From Streptomyces sp. NRRL B-24484 (GTDB taxonomy: Bacteria > Actinomycetota > Actinomycetes > Streptomycetales > Streptomycetaceae), in the NCBI RefSeq assembly GCF_000717715.1, contig NZ_JOAI01000031.1, positions 55,892 to 119,891 on the forward strand: 64,000 nt of DNA, given 5' to 3'. The notes under the pieces were generated by a model. The model made no database searches and had not been told where the DNA came from. It saw nothing but the letters and a program-made list of their open reading frames with translations. Of this stretch, positions 56,612 through 64,000 are shown piece after piece. A program made the position numbers and the translations under genes. Positions within the stretch are counted from its first letter, which is position 1, and every line of letters begins with the position of its first letter.

Positions 56612-57538
56612 GTGGACATCCTCACCGACGCCGTCGCCTCCGTCCGGACGGGCAGTCCCGTCTCCGCCCGCACCGACTGCCGGGCGCCCTGGGGCCTGCG
56701 CTTCGCCGAGCAGACCGGCGCCGGCTTCCACGTGGTGCTCTCCGGCACCTGCTGGCTGATCGAGCCCGGCGGTGCGGCCACCCCGCTCGGCCCCGGCGAC
56801 GTGGTCTTCGCGCGCAGCGGCCGCGAGCACGTCCTCGCCGACGACCCCGGCTCCCCGGTCGTGGACTACCGGGCCGACCGCAGCTGGCCGCTCCCGCCGG
56901 GCCCGGGCCCCGCCGACGCCGGCAGCGGCCCGGTCACCTCGATCCTCTGCGGCTCCTACCTCCTCGACCAGGAGCGCCCCCACCCGCTGGTCGCCACCCT
57001 GCCGCCGCTGATCCACCTGCCGGCCCGGCGCGGCCGCCACACCGCGCTCGCCTCCGCGGTCGACCTGCTCGCCGCCGAACTGGAGCGGCCCGGCCCCGGC
57101 TCGGACGGCATCGTCACCCAGCTGATCGACCTGCTGCTGCTCTACATCCTGCGGGCCTGGCTCGACGAGCAACCCGACGCCGCAGCGGCCGGCTGGGCCG
57201 CGGCCCTGCGCGACCCGGCGATCGCCCCCGCGCTGAAGGCGATCCACGCGGAGCCGGGCGGCGCCTGGACGGTCGAGGGCCTCGGCGCCGGCGTCGGACT
57301 CTCCCGGGCCGCCTTCGCCCGCCGCTTCACCACCCTGGTCGGCGAACCGCCGCTCGCCTACCTCACCCGCTGGCGGATGACCACCGCGGCCGGGCTGCTG
57401 CGGCACTCCGACACCCCGATCGCGGTGGTCGGCGACCGGGTCGGCTACCGCTCCGAATTCGCCTTCGCCAAGGCCTTCAAACGCGCGTACGGGCTGCCGC
57501 CCGGCCAGTACCGGCGGCGGGCCCGCGACGCCGCCTGA
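56612..57538 (+). CDS. AraC-family regulator with cupin N-terminal domain
   Basis: 308 residues from GTG 56612. An N-terminal cupin (FHVVLSGTCWLIEPGG, LGPGDVVFARSGREHVLADD) senses a ligand. The C-terminal double helix-turn-helix has WTVEGLGAGVGLSRAAFARRF and PIAVVGDRVGYRSEFAFAKAFKRAYGLPPGQYRR. It likely controls the divergent oxidoreductase gene. Ligand unknown. Confidence 0.9.
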   Translation: MDILTDAVASVRTGSPVSARTDCRAPWGLRFAEQTGAGFHVVLSGTCWLIEPGGAATPLGPGDVVFARSGREHVLADDPGSPVVDYRADRSWPLPPGPGPADAGSGPVTSILCGSYLLDQERPHPLVATLPPLIHLPARRGRHTALASAVDLLAAELERPGPGSDGIVTQLIDLLLLYILRAWLDEQPDAAAAGWAAALRDPAIAPALKAIHAEPGGAWTVEGLGAGVGLSRAAFARRFTTLVGEPPLAYLTRWRMTTAAGLLRHSDTPIAVVGDRVGYRSEFAFAKAFKRAYGLPPGQYRRRARDAA

Positions 57539-57630
57539 ACCGGGAGCGGGCCCCGTCCGCCGGCGGCGTCCAACACGCCGAGGTCGGCCGAGGGGGCGCG
57601 GGCGGACGGTCCGCGACGGATACTGGCGCC

Positions 57631-57855
57631 ATGGTCCAGAACCCAGAGAACCCGGAGTTCCCCGAAGACTACGACGAGGAGTCGCCGGCCGTCATGGAGG
57701 CGGAGGACGAGGAGCGGGAGGTGGCCGAGCGCCAGGGCGACGAACTGGAGCAACTGCGCGAGCGGCGGGCCCTCGGCGCGGACCAGGCCGACGACGGGGA
57801 CGCCGTCGAGCAGTCCATCGTGGTCTCCCTCGACGAGGACGACTACCGGGACTGA
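57631..57855 (+). CDS. Small acidic hypothetical protein
   Basis: 74 residues from ATG 57631. About a third of residues are Asp or Glu (EEDEEREVAERQGDELEQLRERR); it probably forms one helix and is otherwise disordered. The C-terminus SIVVSLDEDDYRD is a short hydrophobic-acidic end. No family recognised. The gene is convergent with the large membrane-protein gene. Confidence 0.6.
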   Translation: MVQNPENPEFPEDYDEESPAVMEAEDEEREVAERQGDELEQLRERRALGADQADDGDAVEQSIVVSLDEDDYRD

Positions 57856-57870
57856 GGCGGCCACGGGCCC

Positions 57871-57889
57871 CCGGGGGCGCTGCCCCCGG
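57871..57889. terminator. Bidirectional terminator hairpin
   Basis: CCGGGGGC (57871-57878) pairs perfectly with GCCCCCGG (57882-57889) around GCT, between convergent stops at 57855 and 57901. Confidence 0.7.
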
Positions 57890-57900
57890 CGTGTGCCCTC

Positions 57901-60276
57901 CTACAGGGCCCGACGGCGCTGGAGCCAGCTGAAGGCGAGCCAGCCCGGGAGGACCGGGAGCAGGAAGACAAGCAGCCGGAAGAGCATCACCGCGGCGAAG
58001 GCACTGCCCTGGTCCATCCCGCCGGTGTGCGCCAGGCCCTCCGTCAGCAGGCCCTCCACCACGCCCGCGCCGCCCGGCGTGGGCGCGGCGGAGCCGGCCG
58101 CGTTGCCGGCCAGGAACACCACGGCCACCGCGCTGAACGACGGCCGGGCGCCGACCGCCATCGCGCAGCAGTACAGGCAGGCCACGAAGGCCGTCGACAC
58201 CAGCAGTTGGCCGGCGATGCCGGCCGCCAGCTTGCCGGGCTGCTGGAGCAGGTCGAGCAGGCGGGGCAGCACCTCGGCCCGCAGCGGCCGCAGCAGGCCG
58301 GCGATCCGCCGCCGCAGCCAGGGCACGGCCAGCGCGGACAGCAGCACGACCGCGACCAGGCCGAGCCCCGCCGCGAGCCAGGCCGGGCTGGGCAGTTCGG
58401 TCTGCGGGCCCAGGCCCACCAGGGTGGTGAAGAAGGCGAGTTGCAGCATGTGCAGCGCCAGCCCGACCAGCTGGGAGGCGCCCACGCTGGAGAGTGCCTG
58501 GGCGGTCGGGATCCCGCTGGCCTGCAGGAAGCGGGTGTTCAGCGCGATGCCGCCCACCCCGCCGGGCGAGACCAACTTGACGAAGGAGCCGGCCACTTGG
58601 GCGGCCAGCGCGCCGCGCGGGTCGAGCCGCTCCGGGACGAAGCCGATGAATCCGAGGGCGGCCGCGCCGTAACTGGCCACGGCCGCGAGGACGGCCGCCG
58701 AGAGCCAGAACGGGTCGGCGTCGGCCACCGCCCGGAAGGAGTCCAGGCCGGAGCCGAACAGCGCCTGCAGCAGCAGGTACCCGCCCGCCATGCCGGCCGC
58801 CACGGTCGCCAGGGTGCGCGGCCGCAGCCGCTCCAGCCGGACGGGCTCCACCGGCGCCTGCGGGCGCAGCCGCAGCACCTCCGCGCGTATCGCGGCGGCC
58901 AGTTCGGGCTGCTCGGCGAGCGCCTCGCGGGTCGCCCGCGGCAGGGCGATCGGCTGCAGCAGCGGCAGGGCGCCGCCGATCGCCGCCGGTCCGAGCACCG
59001 CCGCGCCGGCGGCCACCGCCCGCTCCGCACCGGCCCGCAGCGCCAGCGCGGTGAGCATCCCGGCCACGTCGAGCCGCAGCAGCAGCTCCCCGGCCGCGAT
59101 CTCGCCGTGGGCGAGTTCGGTGAGCTGGACCTCGCCGTCCGGGCCGAGCCGGACGGTGTCGGGGCCGAGGGTGCGGTGGGCGATGCTGCGCCGGTGCAGC
59201 AGGTGCAGCTGCCGCCAGGCGTCGCGGAGCACCTCGTCGGTGACCTCGTCCGCGGGGACGTCCCCGAGCGGCCGGCCGGGCAGGTGGCGGTAGGCCACCA
59301 GGGCGGCGTCCGGTCCGAGTTCGGCGGCGGCCAGCGGTTCCGGGGTGCGCACCCCGGCGGCGAAGGCGGCGTGCGCCACCAGGGTCTGGTGCTCCAGGCC
59401 CTCGCGCAGCGAGCGCAGGCCGAGCGGCAGCGGGGCGGTGCGCAGCCGCATCAGCTGCCAGACGTGCTGCGGGAGGCCCAGCGCGGCGGCGCGCCGGTCG
59501 AGCAGCCGGACGTCCAGGTCGGGCCGGTCCTGGTGCTGGGTGACCAGGTAGCGGCAGGGGCCGGCCACCCGCACCGTGCGGGGGCGGGTGCCGGCGTTGC
59601 GCAGGGTCACCCAGAGCTGCAGTTCGGACGGCTCGCGGGTGGGTTCGCCCACCGCCCAGGCGACCAGGTGGGCGGTGGTCCAGCCGACCAGCAGGGCGAG
59701 CAGCACCGAGAGCGGGGTGGCGTAGCCGGTGAGCAGTCCGGACAGGCCGGCGGCGGTGAGGGTGGCGGCCAGCGAGGCCCGCCAGCGGGGGAGTCCGCCG
59801 GTGCCGACCGCGGTCATGAAGGCCAGCACGGGGGCCAGGTGCCCGTACACCGGGTCGGTGCGGCCGAGGCCCTCGGGGGAGGGGTGGGTGAGGGCGGTCA
59901 GCCCGCCGACGGCGAGGTCGAGGAGGAGCGAGACGGCGTAGGCCAGGACGGCGGCGAGCACGCCGTCGGCGACCTGCCGGCCGGCCCGGCGCAGCACCCG
60001 TCCGACGGCGAAGGCCAGCGGCACCAGCAGCAGGGCGGCGCCGCTGCAGGCGGCCAGCAGCCGGACGGGCGGCCGGGGCAGCAGCCCGGTGCCCTCGGCG
60101 ACGTCGGCGTCCAGTCCGCCGGCGGTGCCCTGGGCGTACTGGGCGATCAGCAGGAGCAGGCCGATCACGGCGAGCCCGGTCAGGGCACGGATCAGCGCCG
60201 CGGGGTGCCGCACCCGGCGGTGACGCGGTGTCGCGGGTGCGGTCCGCAGTTCTCCTGCAGGGGTCAGCGTGGCCAC
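57901..60276 (-). CDS. LPG-synthase-like flippase domain fused to a degenerate kinase domain
   Basis: 791 residues from GTG 60276, with GGGAG upstream. Residues 30-210 hold about six membrane helices. Residues 225-450 resemble a protein-kinase-like fold with eroded motifs: the HRD position is HRT (367-369) and the DFG position reads ELA in LTELAHG. The last 300 residues are the lysylphosphatidylglycerol-synthase membrane domain (YbhN/MprF type), with GSFVKLVSPGGVGGIALNTRFLQ and AAPTPGGAGVVEGLL. Lipid transport across the membrane, steered by the pseudokinase, is a guess. The gene stands alone. The frame running to 60771 is not supported. Confidence 0.8.
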   Translation of the reverse strand: MATLTPAGELRTAPATPRHRRVRHPAALIRALTGLAVIGLLLLIAQYAQGTAGGLDADVAEGTGLLPRPPVRLLAACSGAALLLVPLAFAVGRVLRRAGRQVADGVLAAVLAYAVSLLLDLAVGGLTALTHPSPEGLGRTDPVYGHLAPVLAFMTAVGTGGLPRWRASLAATLTAAGLSGLLTGYATPLSVLLALLVGWTTAHLVAWAVGEPTREPSELQLWVTLRNAGTRPRTVRVAGPCRYLVTQHQDRPDLDVRLLDRRAAALGLPQHVWQLMRLRTAPLPLGLRSLREGLEHQTLVAHAAFAAGVRTPEPLAAAELGPDAALVAYRHLPGRPLGDVPADEVTDEVLRDAWRQLHLLHRRSIAHRTLGPDTVRLGPDGEVQLTELAHGEIAAGELLLRLDVAGMLTALALRAGAERAVAAGAAVLGPAAIGGALPLLQPIALPRATREALAEQPELAAAIRAEVLRLRPQAPVEPVRLERLRPRTLATVAAGMAGGYLLLQALFGSGLDSFRAVADADPFWLSAAVLAAVASYGAAALGFIGFVPERLDPRGALAAQVAGSFVKLVSPGGVGGIALNTRFLQASGIPTAQALSSVGASQLVGLALHMLQLAFFTTLVGLGPQTELPSPAWLAAGLGLVAVVLLSALAVPWLRRRIAGLLRPLRAEVLPRLLDLLQQPGKLAAGIAGQLLVSTAFVACLYCCAMAVGARPSFSAVAVVFLAGNAAGSAAPTPGGAGVVEGLLTEGLAHTGGMDQGSAFAAVMLFRLLVFLLPVLPGWLAFSWLQRRRAL

Positions 60277-60408
60277 GCGGCATGCTCCCACATCCCCCGG
60301 ACGGGGGAGTGCGGTGCCGGTCACGGGGCCCGGGCCCCGGCCCCGCCGGGGCGTCCGGCCCGAGGTGCGGGCGCGGCGGGCCGCAGGTACAGAAAGGAGT
60401 GAAAACGC

Positions 60409-60414
60409 TAAAAT
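60409..60414 (+). promoter_or_regulatory. AT-rich -10 candidate TAAAAT
   Basis: This lies in the most AT-rich spot of the area (60391-60426) and would give a leader of about 75 nt for the gene at 60496. Confidence 0.35.
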
Positions 60415-60495
60415 CCGGACATAACACCCCGTGCGGCCGTGTTCCCCGAGCCCCGCGCCCCCGCGGGCGGCCCGGCTGCCGAAGGGAGGCCGACC

Positions 60496-60774
60496 ATGGC
60501 CAAGCAGACCACCGGCAAGATGACCAAACTCCGCCGCGGCACCCAGGAGCTCCTCGAACGCCGCGGCATGGCCAGCAATCCGGGCCCGCTCGCCCCGCAG
60601 CTGCACACCGACACCGCCTCCGCCGCCCGCAGCGGGCCGTACTTCGGGGACGCGATGTTCAGCCACGGCGGGCGCCGCACCTCCACCACCGCGGGGCCGA
60701 TGGCCGGTGTCGCCCACCACGTCGAACTGCCGGGTCACCGGCACCGCGGCGCGGAGAAGCACTCCGCGCACTGA
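60496..60774 (+). CDS. Small basic hypothetical protein
   Basis: 92 residues from ATG 60496, with GGGAGG 8-13 nt upstream. The N-terminus is Lys/Arg-rich (MAKQTTGKMTKLRRG) and helical, the rest has many Gly, His and Arg (HHVELPGHRHRGAEKHSAH), suggesting a nucleic-acid or metal binder. I do not recognise a family. Codon use is normal for a real gene, and the ribosome-binding site is good. Confidence 0.6.
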   Translation: MAKQTTGKMTKLRRGTQELLERRGMASNPGPLAPQLHTDTASAARSGPYFGDAMFSHGGRRTSTTAGPMAGVAHHVELPGHRHRGAEKHSAH

Positions 60775-60896
60775 GCCCTCCCCGTCCGTACCGGCCGCGC
60801 CCCGCCGACGCCGACGGGGCGCGGCCGCACGCCGATGCGGAAGAGTGGGGCGCGTGCCGCCGCCCGGCGGCCGTCCCCGACGCGGAGGAGCACCGC

Positions 60897-61391
60897 ATGT
60901 CCGACAGCCCCCTGCTGCAGACCCGCGAGGAGTGGCTCGCCTCGCTGCCCCGGGTGTACGCGGCCGCCGGCTGCCTGATCACCGACCCGCAGGGCCGGGT
61001 GCTGATCGTCAAGGCCGGCTACCGCGAGCACTGGCAGTTCGTCGGCGGCACCGTCGACCTCGGCGAGAACCCGCAGCAGTGCGCCGGGCGCGAACTGCGC
61101 GAGGAGACCGGCATCGAGAAGGAGGCCGGCGAGCTGCTGGCCGTCGCCTGGACCAACCCGTCCGGCGAACTCGACCACCCCGCCTGCCACTTCCTCTTCG
61201 ACCTGGGAACCCTGCCGGCCGACACCCCGATCACCCTGCCCGCCGGTGAACTCGACGACCACCGCTGGGCGGAGGTCGACGAGGCGCTCGAACTGCTCGG
61301 TCCGGCCCGCTCGCTGCGCCTGTCGGCCGGCCTCGCCGCCCGCGCCGACGGCCGCGTCCGGATCGTCAGCAGCCCGGTCAGCGGCTTCTGA
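60897..61391 (+). CDS. Nudix hydrolase
   Basis: 164 residues from ATG 60897, with GGAGG upstream. A full Nudix box spans residues 51-73: G51-x5-E57-x7-R65-E-L-x-E-E-x-G-I. The N-terminal strand AAGCLITDPQGRVLIVKAGYR and the C-terminal helix EVDEALELLGPARSLRL complete the fold. It hydrolyses a nucleoside diphosphate linked to another group; the substrate cannot be named. Confidence 0.92.
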   Translation: MSDSPLLQTREEWLASLPRVYAAAGCLITDPQGRVLIVKAGYREHWQFVGGTVDLGENPQQCAGRELREETGIEKEAGELLAVAWTNPSGELDHPACHFLFDLGTLPADTPITLPAGELDDHRWAEVDEALELLGPARSLRLSAGLAARADGRVRIVSSPVSGF

Positions 61392-61406
61392 GCGCGGGCC
61401 GCGGCC

Positions 61407-61853
61407 TCACAGGACGAGCTTGAAGCCGTCGTGGCTGCGCTCGAACCCCAGTGAGGCGTAAAAGCGGTGGGCCTCCGTCCGGCGCTTGTTGCTGGTCAGC
61501 TGGACGAGGCCGCAGCCCTGCCCGCGGGCCCGGTCGACCGCCCGGGCCAGCAGCAGCCGGCCGAGGCCCCCGCCGCGCCGGTCGGCCCGGATCCGGACGG
61601 CCTCGATCAGTGCCCGCTCCGCGCCGCCCCGGCCGAGGCCGGGGATGCGGGTCAGCTGCAGGCAGCCGAGCACGGTGCCGTCACCCTCGTCGAGCACCAG
61701 CAGTTCGTTGCGCGGATCCGCCTCGATGGCGGCGAAGGCCGCCTCGTACGCTGCACCGACCTGCACCGATGCAGGGTCGGTGACGGCGGACTCGTCGGCG
61801 AGCAGGGCGAGCACGGCGGGCAGGTCGCCGCGGACGGCGGTACGGACGATCAC
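61407..61853 (-). CDS. GNAT acetyltransferase
   Basis: 148 residues from GTG 61853. GNAT motif A is [21 protein letters not shown] (R-x-x-G-x-G shape), preceded by [13 protein letters not shown] and followed by [20 protein letters not shown]. It is divergent from another GNAT gene with only 17 bp between the two starts. Substrate unknown. Confidence 0.88.
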   Translation of the reverse strand: MIVRTAVRGDLPAVLALLADESAVTDPASVQVGAAYEAAFAAIEADPRNELLVLDEGDGTVLGCLQLTRIPGLGRGGAERALIEAVRIRADRRGGGLGRLLLARAVDRARGQGCGLVQLTSNKRRTEAHRFYASLGFERSHDGFKLVL

Positions 61854-61870
61854 ACGGGGGAGTCTGGCAG

Positions 61871-62440
61871 ATGGAGGTCCTGGAGTACCCGGAGGCCGAG
61901 GTGCCGGCCCGGTTGCGGGCCCGGGTGGGGGCCCTGCAGGAGCGGGCCTGGCCCACCGGGGCGCCCGATCCGGGGATCAGCCACGACCCGGCGCTCGACC
62001 CGCGGAGCATGCTGCTGGTCGACGGGCCGCGGGTGGTGGCCGCCCTCGACCTGCTCGGCAAGGAGCTCCGGCACGCGGACGGGGTGTTCGCCGTCCGCGG
62101 CCTGTCCGCCGTGGTCACCGACCCGGCCCTGCGGGGCCGCGGCCACGGGCTGGCCCTCGTCACGGCCGCCCGCGCGCGGATGGCCGCGCTCGGCGCCGAC
62201 CTCGGGCTGTTCACCTGCGACCGGCCGCTGCGCGGCTTCTACGAGCGGGCCGGCTGGGAGGTGCTGCCCGGCGCCGTCCTGGTCGGCGGGACGGCCGAGG
62301 AGCCCTTCCCGAGCGACCGGCCGGGCTTCGACAAGGTCGTCCTCGCAGGCTTCCTCTCCGCGCACGGCCGGGCCCGCCGGTCCTCCTTCGCCGGTGCCCG
62401 GATCGCCCTCCACCCGGGCACGGTCGACCGCCTCTGGTAG
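61871..62440 (+). CDS. GNAT-like acetyltransferase
   Basis: 189 residues from ATG 61871. GNAT core: [21 protein letters not shown], then [26 protein letters not shown] (R-G-R-G-H-G CoA loop) and [12 protein letters not shown]. It resembles aminoglycoside 2'-N-acetyltransferase-like enzymes, but this is uncertain. No ribosome-binding site precedes the start, which suggests a leaderless transcript. Confidence 0.8.
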   Translation: MEVLEYPEAEVPARLRARVGALQERAWPTGAPDPGISHDPALDPRSMLLVDGPRVVAALDLLGKELRHADGVFAVRGLSAVVTDPALRGRGHGLALVTAARARMAALGADLGLFTCDRPLRGFYERAGWEVLPGAVLVGGTAEEPFPSDRPGFDKVVLAGFLSAHGRARRSSFAGARIALHPGTVDRLW

Positions 62441-62441
62441 C

Positions 62442-62465
62442 GGCCCCGGCAGCGCGCCCGGGGCC
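62442..62465. terminator. Bidirectional terminator hairpin
   Basis: GGCCCCGG (62442-62449) pairs with CCGGGGCC (62458-62465), between convergent stops at 62440 and 62472. Confidence 0.6.
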
Positions 62466-62471
62466 CGGGGG

Positions 62472-63167
62472 TCAGCCCAGCAGCCGGGCCCGGACGGCCG
62501 CGGTGTCGGCCGCCGGCAGGAAGGCGGCCGGCTCGAACTCGGCGATCGTCTCCAGCAGCGCCGCCTCGGCCGTGGTGCCGGCCCCGTCCAGCACCGCCTC
62601 GATCTCCGCGGTCTCGTCGGGACGGCCCAGCATCGCCCAGAGCGGGCGCAGGTTGCCGGCGCTCAGCAGGTAGTCGTCGACGATCGCGTCGGCCGTCACC
62701 CCGGCCACCGCGAGCAGCACCAGGGCGGCGAGCCCGGTGCGGTCGCGGCCCGCCCCGCAGTGCACCACCACACCGCCCCGCGCCGCCCCGCCGACCGCGG
62801 CCACCACCTCCGCCACCGCCCGCGGGCAGTGGTCCAGGTACGGCCGGAAGGCCAGCGGGGTGCCGTCCAGGCCGCCGAACCGGGCCCACCAGTCCGGGCC
62901 GGCCAGTTCGTCCAGCGGCACCCGCACCAGGTCCACGCCGTCCGGGCGCTCCAGCAGCGGCCGGTACTCCTCCTCGTTGCGTAGGTCGACCACGGTGCGG
63001 ATGCCGTGCGCCTGCAGCGCGGCCCAGCCCTCGGCGGTCAGCCGGTCCAGGTTGTCGGCGCGGACGACGGCCCCCCGCCTCGTCCGCCGGCCGTCCCGGG
63101 TGGGCAGCCCGCCGAGCTCGCGCACATTGAGGCAGCCGTCCCACACCAGGCGCCGATCGTCCGTCAT
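62472..63167 (-). CDS. Tyrosine-phosphatase-like protein (Y_phosphatase3)
   Basis: 231 residues from ATG 63167. The family N-terminus is NVRELGGLPTRDGRRTRRGAVVRAD. The catalytic P-loop is HC137GAGRDRTG, a complete CX5R motif with Arg143. Asp in AGPDWW may be the general acid. Relatives dephosphorylate phosphotyrosine or phosphoinositides (MptpB type). No signal peptide. Activity is likely. Confidence 0.9.
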   Translation of the reverse strand: MTDDRRLVWDGCLNVRELGGLPTRDGRRTRRGAVVRADNLDRLTAEGWAALQAHGIRTVVDLRNEEEYRPLLERPDGVDLVRVPLDELAGPDWWARFGGLDGTPLAFRPYLDHCPRAVAEVVAAVGGAARGGVVVHCGAGRDRTGLAALVLLAVAGVTADAIVDDYLLSAGNLRPLWAMLGRPDETAEIEAVLDGAGTTAEAALLETIAEFEPAAFLPAADTAAVRARLLG

Positions 63168-63190
63168 GTCCCGTTCCCCCCAGCCGTTGC

Positions 63191-63210
63191 GGGGGTCCCT
63201 GCGGACCCCC
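63191..63210 (-). terminator. Terminator hairpin after the DUF4304 gene
   Basis: GGGGGTCC (63191-63198) pairs perfectly with GGACCCCC (63203-63210) around CTGC. It lies downstream of the leftward gene ending at 63279 and just upstream of the phosphatase gene, insulating the two. Confidence 0.65.
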
Positions 63211-63278
63211 CGGAGATCAGACTCCCGGGGGTGCGCCGATGGTTCCCCGGGCGCCGCGCGCCGCCGGGGCCCGGCGGT

Positions 63279-63971
63279 TCAGGCGTCGAAGGACCACAGG
63301 TCGCGGCCGGCCGTGTCGCGGCAGCGGACGGCGCCGAAACGGGTGTCGCCGACCGAGAGGAAGCCGGTGGCCGCGCCGCGGAGCACCTCGCGGGCGACCG
63401 GGTCCGCAGGGGACCAGTCGCCGTACAGCCGCAGCACCCGCCCGGCCAGCTCCGTCCGGCGGATCGGGGCGACGTCGGCGAGCCGCAGTGCGGCGTTGAC
63501 GTCCACCAGCTCCTCCGGTCCGAGGTAGCGCTCGGTGCCGCCGGAGGCCGTCTCCAGGCGGCGGATCAGTTCCGGCAGCCCGTAGTGGCGGACGGCTGCC
63601 ACCGTGTCCTGGACGGCGACCGACCAGCGCGGGCCGGGGGTGATCTGCCACCACACGTCGCCGCCGACCGGCAGCAGCCGGCCGATCCGGGTCCGCCAGG
63701 ACTCCAGGCCGGTGACGGCGTTCGGGTCCGGCCGCAGCGCCCGTCCGGGCCGGTCCGCCGCCCAGGCGGACTTGCGGGTGAGCCCGAGGTTCACGGTGTA
63801 GCGGACGACGTGGTCGTCGGCGCTGCCGACCTCGACGCCGAGCAGTGCCCAGTGCTCCTCGTCGGGCAGGGCGAAGGTGTGCCGCCAGCCGGTGAAGCCC
63901 ATGGCGCGCAGGGCGGGCGCGAGGTGGTCGCGCATGCCCTCCGCGAAGAGCGTCCGGGCAGAGGTCATCAC
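63279..63971 (-). CDS. DUF4304-like protein
   Basis: 230 residues from ATG 63971 (a second ATG follows directly). The N-terminal half follows the DUF4304 plan: a helix ending LRAMGFTGWRHTFAL, then HWALLGVEVGSADD and RYTVNLGLTRKSAW. The remaining 100 residues (a helix and an extension) are variable. Such proteins are widespread in actinobacteria and sometimes sit in immunity or toxin loci, but nothing like that is seen here. The right window edge follows immediately. Confidence 0.7.
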   Translation of the reverse strand: MMTSARTLFAEGMRDHLAPALRAMGFTGWRHTFALPDEEHWALLGVEVGSADDHVVRYTVNLGLTRKSAWAADRPGRALRPDPNAVTGLESWRTRIGRLLPVGGDVWWQITPGPRWSVAVQDTVAAVRHYGLPELIRRLETASGGTERYLGPEELVDVNAALRLADVAPIRRTELAGRVLRLYGDWSPADPVAREVLRGAATGFLSVGDTRFGAVRCRDTAGRDLWSFDA

Positions 63972-64000
63972 GGTGTCCTGAGGGTAGGCGGGTCCGGGGG

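Overview
The window is a stretch of chromosome from a very GC-rich Gram-positive actinobacterium. The best guess is a streptomycete (Streptomyces or Kitasatospora). Reasons: extreme GC bias at third codon positions, frequent GTG starts, many ATGA/GTGA start-stop overlaps, several genes with a TAnnnT box only 6-7 nt before the start codon (leaderless mRNA), a bldG developmental switch, and a desferrioxamine-type siderophore cluster. Species cannot be settled from the sequence.

Layout. 0.5-4.1 kb: a CooC/ParA-like P-loop ATPase, a Fic-related protein with eroded motifs, and a HAD-IB phosphatase. 4.8-10.6 kb: one tightly coupled operon for a Tad/Flp pilus, in the order ssd, tadA, a 45-residue membrane ORF, tadB, tadC, flp (DUF4244), tadE and a tadF-like gene that has no stop codon of its own. 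Two DnaA-box matches lie upstream of ssd. 10.6-14.1 kb: a convergent MrfA/Hrq1-type helicase, then bldG and its anti-sigma partner. 14.3-19.0 kb: small conserved proteins, two lipoproteins and an N-methyltransferase-like protein. 19.5-29.9 kb: topA, a fusion of an MFS-like membrane domain with thymidylate kinase, an acyltransferase, holB and an esterase-like protein that lacks its serine. From my memory of the M. tuberculosis map, the Fic-like/HAD/ssd/tad/helicase/topA/holB order follows Rv3662c-Rv3644c, so this is an old conserved block.

30.0-40.8 kb: a secreted S33 peptidase, a LysE-family exporter, tRNA-Thr(CGU), gltX, valS, and a translationally coupled PPK2 / P-type ATPase pair.

40.9-55.5 kb is an iron-acquisition island. 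Two near-perfect palindromic iron boxes (DmdR/IdeR type) drive three transcription units: desA-desB-desC-desD plus an MFS exporter; a binding lipoprotein plus siderophore reductase; and an ABC importer (two FecCD permeases and an ATPase) followed by a penicillin-amidase-like Ntn hydrolase and a second DesC-like acyltransferase. Together they make, export, recapture and reduce a hydroxamate siderophore, with two extra enzymes that may trim or cap it.

55.5-64 kb holds ordinary accessory genes: a quinone-type oxidoreductase divergent from an AraC regulator, a large membrane protein with a degenerate kinase domain, a Nudix hydrolase, two GNATs, a tyrosine-phosphatase-like protein and a DUF4304 protein. 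I saw no CRISPR array, prophage, insertion sequence or integrase.
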